DNA of 15,955 nucleotides from Halocafeteria seosinensis (Eukaryota; Sar; Bigyra; Bicosoecida). Below are positions 1-10,600 of this stretch, in pieces. Position numbers and translations under genes: made by a program. The notes beneath the pieces are model-generated. The model saw only the letters and a list, made by a program, of their open reading frames with translations. It was not told the origin of the DNA and did not search any database. The stretch spans positions 1 to 15,955 of the forward strand of contig LVLI01000026.1 of NCBI GenBank assembly GCA_001687465.1, in the 5' to 3' direction. How positions within the stretch are numbered: the first letter of the stretch is position 1; the number at the start of each line of letters is the position of its first letter.

Positions 1-160
<160 letters not shown>

Positions 161-173
161 TCCCCCGACATTT

Positions 174-203
174 AATAGGATAGGATAGAATAGAATAGGA
201 TAC
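174..203. repeat. Degenerate ATAGG/ATAGA pentanucleotide repeat in the presumed 5' UTR
   Basis: About six units of ATAGG or ATAGA run directly up to the start codon at 205. Each unit contains TAG, and in the gene's frame a TAG stop at 196-198 lies seven bases before the ATG. This excludes an N-terminal extension through the tract and fixes ATG 205 as the first usable start. Confidence 0.85.
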
Positions 204-204
204 G

Positions 205-1482
205 ATGAGCCTACACAGCAGCAGCCACAGCAGCAGGAGATCAGTGACTGCTTCGTCGCGGATAGCCGATAACGACACCTTCGCCACTCCTGCATCGTCA
301 TCATCATCTTCAGCGCAATTGACTGGAGAGGGAGCTGGTGCTTTGTGGAGGATCCCTCCTCGTTCAGGGACTGCGTGGCAGGAAGCAGAAGAGTCCTTGG
401 GAGACGGAAACAGGATTCGGATACTCGTATTGGGAGATCCTACGTCGGGCAAGTCTGCCTTCGTCAAGAGAGTGTGTCTGGAGCATCACTACTTCACGCA
501 CGTGTACCCGAACTATGCACGGTTCCTTCGAGAGTATCGAGACAGACAGCTCCGAAGGAAGCAACGAGACGACCAGACGACGACGACGACGACCGCCAGT
601 GGTACGAGTAGTGGCGGTCGAAAACGTGCGCGAGAAGATCAGGGCTATCCTCTGTCAGTGGAGGACGAACTGCAGCAAATCAAGCAGTCCACTCGACAAC
701 ATATCGATCGAGTTGTCGGGCAGCATTCACCCTATACGCCATCATCATCAAGTACAACGAGTAACTTTTACAGCTGGGAGAGAGGCTTCGCTGCCTACGG
801 AGGGAGTACCCGCTTTGAATTGCTTTGGATGCCTCAGGATTCGCAAGTAAAGGCACCATACGTTAGGGAAACAAACGGCTCCTCTCCCTCGCATCAAAGG
901 GAACCTTCTGTTACAGACGGATTGTGGGTGGAATTCGTCGATGTCGGAAGCGAATCGTCCAAGGAGGCAAGAAGGGTGTTCTATCGCGATATTCACGGTA
1001 GGCCACATAAATATGCAGTGCAGATGTAGTGAAGTACCGGTATTTTTTCCCGTGTCTATCCTATCGCAGGTATTATTATTGTGTTTGACGCTACTAAAGG
1101 AAGCGTTCATCGACAAGAAACTGCTAAAAAGTGGATGCACGAGCTTATGGAATGCGATACGAGCACAGAGGGGGGCATCACCGCTTCCGAGAGTCTTGAT
1201 CAGGTTCGTGTTATACTGGTGGGAAACCAAACAAAGAAAGATGAGCAGCAACACTCAAGTGCAAGTCGCACTGATAGAGGACACACTTCCGTATCACTTT
1301 TAGATGGCGGCTCGCCATCAGCATCTCACCGTAGTCACGTTATTTTTACGTGTGCTTTGGAGGGTGACGCACCAATTACAAACAACCATGGAACTTCCAG
1401 CGCTGCCATGTCTAGCGAAATGGGCAGTGGCACATGCGCTGTGATCGAATTCCTCGAAGATATTTTAGGGACAGTAGTTTGA
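205..1482 (+). CDS. RABL3/LIP1-type small GTPase, two exons (205-997, 1070-1482)
   Basis: The spliced product is 401 residues. The first 65 or so are Ser/Thr-rich and probably disordered. The G1 P-loop is GDPTSGKS (77-84), after a beta strand IRILVL. The G3 region is FVDVGSESSKEARRVFY (about 244-260), matching the DVGGS...RAVFY pattern of RABL3 rather than the DTAGQ of ordinary Rabs. The intron splits the next codon, and splicing restores IHGIIIVFDAT, like NGIIFVHDLT of RABL3. G4 is TKKD (319-322), equivalent to TKLD of RABL3, and G5-like TCALEG is at 358-363. No C-terminal prenylation cysteine motif is present, as is typical of the family. RABL3-type proteins bind GTP and have been tied to signalling or Ras prenylation in animals and to clock input in plants (LIP1); the role here is unknown. 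The family is usually about 230 residues. The extra length is the N-terminus plus an insertion of roughly 120 residues between G1 and G3 (about 110-235), which contains poly-Thr, a basic stretch GRKRAR and poly-Ser. ATG 205 is preceded by an in-frame stop at 196. Confidence 0.82.
998..1069 (+). other. 72-nt GT-AG intron of the GTPase gene
   Basis: The donor is G|GTAGGC after 997 and the acceptor is CTATCGCAG|G, with a pyrimidine-rich TTTTTTCCCGTGTCTATCC before it. Removing the intron joins two partial codons into Gly and links the ...VFYRDIH end of exon 1 to the IIIVFDATKG start of exon 2, reproducing the conserved GTPase strand-helix order. Without splicing the reading frame stops within ten codons (TAG at 1027-1029). 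No transcript evidence is available here; the support is frame and family conservation. Confidence 0.88.
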
Positions 1483-1667
1483 CAGCGTGCTTACAGGAAG
1501 CAGATTTGCTATGGTAAGCCACCAACCCCGACACGCGCAACTGTGGTGAACGGTTCCACTTAAGAAAAGAAAAAGAAAAAAGACGGCGCTACAAGCAAGG
1601 AAACACACCTCCAACCATGATGGCTTGTGATGCTTGAGCCATTTCTGAGATCGGGTAGCATATCACA
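1483..1667. other. Convergent intergenic gap with polypurine tract
   Basis: The two tail-to-tail stop codons are 185 bp apart, so both 3' UTRs and both polyadenylation sites must lie in or overlap through this gap. The clearest element is a polypurine run at about 1562-1583 (A-rich with single G interruptions), which reads as a polypyrimidine run on the other strand. No AATAAA is visible on the plus strand here. No coding signal is seen. Confidence 0.7.
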
Positions 1668-4600
1668 TCATCTGGACGGTGCACTGAATTTGGCTCTTGC
1701 CTTCGCAAACGCTGTAAGAAGTATAATACATATCCGAAAGATCTCTGCATCCTCAGTAGAGGGAAGCTCGGTATGCAAGCACGTCCCCTCGACTGTGTCT
1801 AGACATACACTACGAGTCCGGTCAGGAGTCTTCCGAAAGAGTCGCTTTCGCATTTTGTGTAGGGGCAATCCAACCCGAACATTCACGACCTCACTCAAAA
1901 AGACTTTCCACTGTAGGTCGCGTTTCAGTTTGTTTGAGTGATAGTAGAATGTAAGCACGTCATAATGTTCTGACAACGCTAGCATCATGGTTCTACGCTT
2001 TAACTTCCCCTTCTTATGCATATACGGTAAGAACCAAATAGGAACGTTTACGCCTTTCAGAAGCAGTTGTAAAACTTTCAAAGGAAAGCGTTCTAGCGGC
2101 AAAATCCCAGGACGTGGGCGGTCTTGCGACAGATATTGATCATTCGATATCGCTTGCGTTGCTGCATTGTTGGTAACTTCGAATGATTCCTCGTCAGAAG
2201 AGGTCTCGGAATCAGAGTCCGCCTCTAAGCTTGCCTGCGCCGCAGCGGCGGCCTTAGCAGCTGCAGTAGCTTGGTTCAGTTTCATTTCTTCTTCCTCTGC
2301 CTCAACCGCAGACTGGCAACGCGCCTTCAGCCCCAACAACTTCAAGTATGCCTTTCCCACAGAGTTGTACGTTACCGTGTCATTCCGGACTGCCGAAATA
2401 AGACTCAATGTATCGCACAAGGCTTCAGCGCCCTTTCTCAGTGCAGATGCTGCAGTATCTGCTTTTCCTTGGGTCAACCGCTGAACAATTTGGGATAATA
2501 CTTCAATAACTTCACCTGGGACCTCGAAAATGTTGCAAACCGCAAACTTTGATACACTTTCGATGATTCCGATGTGAACTGATACATCCACGATCTTCCG
2601 AAATTGCAACAAGGATTCTATCAAGAACAGAGTTTGCACTTGTAATTCAGTACCTTCGGAAAAAATAAGGTCCTTGCATGCTCTCAGGGTATCTAAAGCC
2701 ATTCGTTTCACCACAGAACGGTCTTCGGACCATTTGCTTAGCAACACTATGGCATGTAGCTTGAGATCCTCATCATCAGTATTCTGCAGGATCCTCAAAA
2801 CAGCTTTGTGTGAATTCATCTCTTTGGCGGCCATTATTGTCTGCTTTGAATTTTCGTCGATGGTGGCCATGGCCACTACTCGTAGGGTTATATCCGAGAC
2901 AGAAGCATCGTCTTGGTGCGTCTCTAATATGGACAACAGGATGTAATGGGCATTGGCTTCAAACGCTTTTTCCCGTATTTCATCCTCCAAACGCAAATGC
3001 TGAGCCCATGCGTAGACTCCCCGCTCACACACCGTGCTATCGAAATCACAGGAACGTAGAACCAACGCCAGAGTAGATGGATAGTTTAGCTCCATAGTCA
3101 CCGTCCGCAGAATTTCATCGACCTCTCCAAAGTATTGCAATGCTCGCAACGCGGACCCAACAACTTCAGGGTTTGTATAGTGCTGTTTCAGTACACGAAT
3201 GCATGTTTCCGCCGCCCCATCCACCAATAGCCACTCAGCTACGACGGCCTGAAAATCAAAGTCCTTGGGATCGTGCGAAGGAGCAATGGTTGCGTCGAGG
3301 ACGGGGGTAGGTAGAATTCGTAACCCCAACTTATGGAGGGATGCTTCTTGTTTCGCCGGGTCCTTCTTAATGCTCTTGATGCCATTCCGCAGAGTTTCAA
3401 TCGCGTCATCCCTATCTAATCCTTCTTCTTCGACGCTCACGAGGTTTCCAAGTACATCACAGGCAATCTGCAGAACGTCAGGGTTGTTTATATTCGCCAT
3501 CATACCTGCACATATAGGTTTTCCAATGCTATGTTGCATTATAGAAATTATATTTGTATCGATTCGTGTAAGATTTCCAATAGCCCGGAGCGCCATAGAA
3601 AACAAGAAGGGGTCCTCGTGAAATACCTGCAAAGATTGGACGATGACATTGCCGCATTCTCGACCAATGAGAAGACGAGCTTCGTCCGTCGTATAAGCCA
3701 TGTTGCTTAAGGCGCATAGTGAATCCTCCAAAATCCGAGGTTGGTTAATCTGAGCTTCCATGATTTTCCGAATAGCACTCACACCTTCGAGTTCCAGGAT
3801 GATTTCTACGCCGCTTTGTTCTGAACCTTCCACTGCGTTCCCATTCTCATCTAGCTCAGGAGTATCGCAAGCAATGTTGGCAAAAAGCTGAACACAGTGA
3901 TGAGCTATTCGGGGATAATATGGCGCACTTGTCTCTGGGAGACCATCGTCGTCGTCCTTATCGTCTTTATCTTGCACCATCCACGCTACCCGTGTTTCAA
4001 CGTTGTAGTACTTGTCTGCCAGCTCAGTAAGGCACGTCACATGCTCCCTGGCCTTAAGTAGAGCAACATGCTCCTGCTTCAGGCTAAAAGGACGTAGAAA
4101 GGTAATTATATAGTCACTTATCTGCACAGAGTCGCGATGCTTGTATACAACCCTGAACGCTGTCTTCACTGCCCCAACATCGACGAGGTACCCTACATTG
4201 CGCGCATTATCTACAAGCCTGGCCGCTGTAATCGCCGTTGCTGTTGCTACATTGATGTTTTCCTGGAGTAGTTCATTTGCGAACACATCGTGATATCGAC
4301 GGAGTACATCTTCAGGTACCGACGGAATTACATCAGCATCCACTCGTTCGCACATGGTTGTAAGTATGTCCGCTTTTTCCCTGAGAATTGCTTCACTTGT
4401 ATCATTGCACGAGGCACGATTCTCCTCTGCAGCTGCGAGAAAGGCTTTCAAGGCTTTCAAGAAACCCCAAGCTGAGTACTCTTCAAATATTTCCTCCATG
4501 GAAGCCAGCAGCGGTGCCGCATATTGAGTTAGTTTCAAATCGTCGTCCTCCTCCGTGTGGTGGTTAAGCGCCGCCTGAAGCATAGCGTATGATCGATGGT

Positions 4601-7600
4601 CTAGCTTGAGCAAGTTGATCCCGTCGGTAAGCGAGTCTTTATCACCACCTAATACCAGCGCACTTGTCTTTGCCACATCATAAAGAAGCCGAAAGACTTC
4701 GCAAGTATACTCATGATTTTCAGCTTTTGTGTGCAAAGACATACTCAGCGCTTGGAAAACCCCGAAAGACGCCAACAACTCACTCTTTTGCTTGGACTGC
4801 GGGTTACTTGTAGCACCAGAAACTGATTCGCCCAATAGACACTCCCTGCGGAGCAGCTCTACCAGCCAGACGCATGTATCTGCGTTCGCAAATTCCACAC
4901 TGCTTTTTTGGGAGGAAAAGAGGTCCTTGGATTCCTTATTCAAACATTTCTTCAGGATGTTTGCTGTCTCTTGGCAGTCTATTACTCCTTTTACTGGTTT
5001 GAAACTCCCATGGGACGCAATGTATGCCAGCAGATGAAGTCGGCAGTCTGGCGACTCTTTGATTGAGTAGTTGGACCTTTGATCGCCCGCGTAAGCGACC
5101 ATTGATGTACGCAGCTCCGACTCGAGTTCCGGAAGTAGATCAAACATAACCAAATCATATTTTAACTCTGGTCCGCCGGAGATCTTACAGCTGTGGAAAA
5201 ACAGCAATGCCAGCTTTATCATTTCAGATAACGTATGGAAGGGAGTAACAGATTGTTCGTACACAGTATTCAAAAGCGCAGTCAGTTCCAGCATACATGA
5301 GATCATATCCTGGTTCATTACCAAAGTATAGTATGCGGAGATTTTGGACTCTTCCGACACGTTCATGTTGTAAACTGAGGCGAGAGTCCGGTGCAAAGTG
5401 GACGACGGATCCATTAAGGCGTCCCACAAGAATGCAAGTAAATCAACATCCGTCCTATCCACTGAACACAGTCGCGAAAACCCACAACATGCAAATAGCG
5501 CCCCTGGCAACAAGAAGCGCGGGTCGACAACGGAAGGACTGCCAGTCTCCCGACAAGCTTTATCTACAATGGCTGAAACCACGTTGAAGCAAGATTCCGT
5601 TCCCCGTGCAGATGTTTCCTGTGATGCCCCAGAGGAGAACCGTATTCCCAGGGCCATAAAATTCGATAGAATACCTCCTTTGACAATGCTCTCAAGCCTT
5701 GTAGGAATATCGAGCTTAAATTGTACCGACGTACGAGACAAGGAGGCCTGAATGCTCTTGTAGGAGCTTTCCAGCAGCATTTCACAGTGTGTTGTATCTG
5801 TCTCAGTATGCGACCCAGCCAATGCCATACATAACTTGCAACATCCGTTGACTGTATCCATCAAGGGATCAAACTCAAGTTCTACACTTGTTGGCTCAGC
5901 CTCGAAGTCGGGATCAGGAACGAAGTGCGAATATGAGCAATCATTAAAGGGGGCGTTCGAAAATGCCTGCTTCCCCTTGGAAGCCAGTTCCGTCACAACG
6001 GAGGTGTCAGTCCCTATAAATGAGTTGAACTGGGTGCTGGTGCTCACCTCATCTTTTGAACCCATTACAACCTGTGTACTGAGAAGCTTCCCAACACTCT
6101 GCAACGAAATTCCTAGGATTTCATACAGGTCACTCCTTTGTACCAAGCTCTTATTACCAGACAACAGTTGATGCAATACGGCACCAGTGACATCAACTAC
6201 AGCGTTCATACTGAACATCCAAATCGTCGTGTACATGGTTTTCACGGAGACAACAGCCGCCGATAGCCGCTTCGCAGCGTCTTTCACTTTGTCTACCTTG
6301 CTGCTCGGTTTCCTGTCGCCAGTTGGGGGGCCGTTAACTTGCGGCTCTTCGTTATGCCAACCAAGAGCCAATTCGTACAGCTGCTCACGCAAGAGGGCAG
6401 CAAACCCATATTGTCCCTGAACATCCCCTTCGAGGGTCGTCAATGCCTTGGAGCCAGCCGAAACAACGGCATTAGTTGCATTCCGATGAGATATAGTGCT
6501 AACTATAAGCTCCTTTGTTCCCATACGTCGAAGGGCTTGTCGGTTTTCTTTGGAAGCCGTAATTTGCGCAGTACCACCTTTCCTAGCACACAAAGTATTG
6601 ACAAGGTCAAAAACAGCAACTGCCGTCTTTTCACAGCCCATTATGTCTTCAGCGTCATACATATGGCCAGAAGAAAGAGCGTCTAGAAGTTTTTCGCCGA
6701 TTTTACTATTACCGCGAGGATCGTTCATATGACATAGCGTGCACACCTCAGTCAAGGAGGCAAATAGAGAAGGGACAAGCTCACCACTATCTAGTTCAGT
6801 GAAAAGCCCGATGTTGTTCGTTGCTTCTTTTAATGTGGTTTGAATCTGCTCTTCGCAACGTTCACCACTCAGTATTGCAATTGTTTCTAAGGCATATGCC
6901 AAGGACTCTCCAATTCTCCCTCGTATTTGCATGTTGGCCGTGGACTCCAAGTACTCCAAACAGGTTCGACTGATTTCCTCAGACAAAGATAGCCAGCCTC
7001 GTTCAACGAGATTCGCAGCAATAGAAGAGTCCTGGAGGTTTTGGGCCAGCGATGCGAAATTCCTCAAGCATAGGGAAGCATAATAGGTTGATATACTATC
7101 CCAAACTTCCACTTGGCTCTTGGCTTCTTGAGTAATACAGTCGAGATAGGTTTTGTCCCGGAGAACACGTTCACCGATCCCTTGTTCGCAAGGAATTACA
7201 CACAGACAATGCATTGCCTCAAGCCGCGCTTCGCTCGTAACGTACATCAGCTTGCTCGGAGATTGAAGCATCTTTGTTACCTTCGACAACAAATCATGCA
7301 CAACGGTGGAACGCCGCTGTTTCTCCACAAGCAGGCTGGGTACGTTGGGGTTCTTACGGCACGAGTAGGGATGTTCTGTTATCCAGTCGGTAACATCGGC
7401 AGAAACAGAAAGACCCGAATCCTGAAATCCGGAAACGAGCATATAGTGTTTGTTTGATTTCCCTATCTTCGCAGCGGAAACCGAGAGTTGCGAACACGCA
7501 TCCACAACTTCACACCATACATCGCTTCCAGCGGATTTTCCCTTCTCCGTGCCACACATGGCCGAAAGCGTTGTCAAAGCAAGATGACACATTTGCGACT

Positions 7601-10600
7601 GTGCAGCAGAACAGCCCTTCATCCTTATAGCTTTTTCCGTTTTCTGGATAATCTTAAGGGATTCGTGTACGGACGAAGAATCCATTAGTTTTGTCAAAAC
7701 ACTTATAATCTCTGACCTAACCCTATTTCGAAGTACGCTGAGCTCTTTAGTATCCCCCTGATCATCATTAGAGAATTCTTCAGTCTCTGTACCCGCAGCT
7801 CCCCCAAGTAGGTTTCGGGAGCTCTCCATGTCATTTAGTGCCGGCTTCCCCATGACGGAACTGACGTCCGCCGTTTCTGATTCCTTCCCTAACGAGTCGG
7901 ACACAGCATCTAACGTCATTATCAATGCGTCAACTGCCCCTTGTTTTTTAAGGATATCGGCGCTTTTCTGGACGTCCGCCACCGCGTCAAACACGGACAG
8001 TATGTCAGATAAACCGCACAGCTCCTCAATACTGTCCCAACTTCGGGAGAATTCATCCCTCTTTGATCCTTGCTTGTCGTCACCCTTTTCTTGCCTCAAC
8101 TCTCGGATTAGCTGTCTTGTCGCGCCCCGCGTGACGACAGCTTCCGCCCCAGTATCACCACAAGAGCCAATTTTCCTCAAACCCTTTGCGACGAGACCTA
8201 CGGCCCAAAAATATTTACTCGATGCCCTACGTATGACTGCTGTACAAGCCTCCACGGAGCCACACTCTATGGTCACTCCGATCATCCTACGCGGGTGAGA
8301 CAAGCAGGAAAACGTCCCAAGGAAGGAGCAGCCAGCAACAGCAGACGATATTAAATGGACTAGAGAAGACGTACCCTTCGATACCATCTTCGGTAACGTC
8401 GAGTAGCAAATGCTGCGGGCTATCATTTCCAAAAGCTGCGGCAGCTCCTCCAGTTCCCCCAAATTCTTCCTTACGGAAGACGGGACACTGGAAGATTCGA
8501 GATGACTTCCGTACTTCATAATATCAGCAACAATACCACTCTCTAGCCGCGACACTAACGCCATTTTGGACTGTTTCGTTTTCTCATCTGCCAAGGACAC
8601 AGTGCGGTGGAGAGAGCCATCCAACGAGCCTCCATCGTTGTGAGTAGACTGTGCCAGGTGTGCCAGTTTTTCTAATGTCTTGCAGCATCGTTGTAACAGA
8701 TCTTCTTGAAGAGTTTCGGGCAATTTCTTTGAGTCCGCTGCACTCTTATTGGCTAGCGGATTCCATGCTAACTTACCCTTCTGCTGCTTTTGATTGTTTT
8801 CCGCAACGCCTTTGATGTTAGAGAGCATTGCGACAAATCGTATCAAAACGCCAATTCCAGAGTAGTGGGATAGTAGATATGCATGAGGGGGTGATGCGGC
8901 GATTACTTCAAGTAGACACGCGTATTCCGTCGCTAACTTGGCCACTTCGCTGGCGTCGTCAGCAGACACATCTTCCGGCAGCTTTGCATCCGAGACGTCT
9001 GTATTTATCGTCAACCCGTCATTGATAATTTCTTTCACCGACATGTCAAACAAATCAGCGCGGCCAGCGAGTTCCTGAAGAGCAGTGCACGTAGAGTACA
9101 TTCCTCGCACAGCCCCGGAAATATCATTTTTCCTCACCAAAGCATTTACGGCCGTCAAAAACGCCCCAAACACAATTTCCGATTCGCCAGTATTGGTCGC
9201 GGACTCTACGAAACTTGTGTAAGCATTAACAATTCCGTGTATACAACCATGTGATTTTGCCTCCTGTTGAGCCGACTCATTGTCATCGCAAAGGATCGAA
9301 ATGGCATACATGGGCGACGCAGCCAAAGAAGCGCAGTCGACATCTTCTAGAAGATCGATTGATAGCTCTAGTATTTCCTCTCTTACATCTTCTACAATAT
9401 CATCCTCAACTCTCTGCGAGTTTCGCGAAAAGGTAGGTCGATGGGCACCATCCATGACGTCATGAAAAGATTGCCCAAAAGACCTGCTACTGAGGGCTAC
9501 TGATCGTCGATTGTCCGCCGTATCCTGCTTCGTATCAGCTGTGTACTTTAGTAGATTCACCAGGCAATAAATCGAGCCAGTATCCCGGAAGGCTGCGCAT
9601 GCATCGCCTACATCTTTTTTCCGCTCCGAATGTTGAAGACGATAAATATATTCTACAATAAGTTCAGATGCATAATAAATAACAGTGTTGTACTGTTCGT
9701 GAATATTTGCTGTATTCAACAAGGAGGAGATCACGTGCACATCCGGTAGCTGCTCGGAAGCTACTCGCATGGTAAATGTCCTCGCAAATTCCACTGTTGC
9801 GGCGACAACTGACGCGTGGGACTTGAACACTGACGGTAGCTCCGTTAGGATTATATGATCAATCCAGTCCTCGGTGCCGGATACCTTTAACGAGCCCACG
9901 GTATCCAAAGGGACCCGTTGTAAAATATCGGCAATGCATCCAATGCTCTCTGCCACAATCAGGGGACTATTGGAATCAGAACGATGGATGTATAGCAACG
10001 AAATTACCCTAGCTGTCAATCCACCTTTCGCGAGTACACTTGCACCTATTCGACTGTTTCGTAATATCCTCCGGATCATCTGCATGACCGAAACTGCAGC
10101 TTTAGCATTCGCTGCCTCGCTCGGTAAACTCACAATTTTATCTCTCAGGTCAGCTTCTTCAGTAAACCGACTACACACTGACTCTTCTAATGCAAGAGAA
10201 GACCCAAGCGATGCAGCAAACTCTGCTTCCCTCTCAGTGATCGAGCTACCATCCAAGTTGATCCCACATATGTTCACTAATAACGACAGCAAATTTTCAC
10301 CTAGCACTCGGGCCAAAATTTTAACACCATAAGATCCTACGCTCTTCCATCTTTGGGCAAATTCGACGGCTGGGGCCATAGCCGCTACAGCGCGGATGTC
10401 GCGCAGTCGTTGAAGTCCTTGCTCGTCCCTGGACAGTCGGTCCATGACACGAAAAGCATATCTGATATGAAAATTATCCCTAGTGCTCCCATCGGTGTAT
10501 AACTGGCAGGCGTGGACGAGACCCATGACTGCGCGCGCAAAGGTGCACTGCTGCAGTCCGGCTTTAGTCCTTGTCACAACTTCCATTCCTTGAAACAAGA

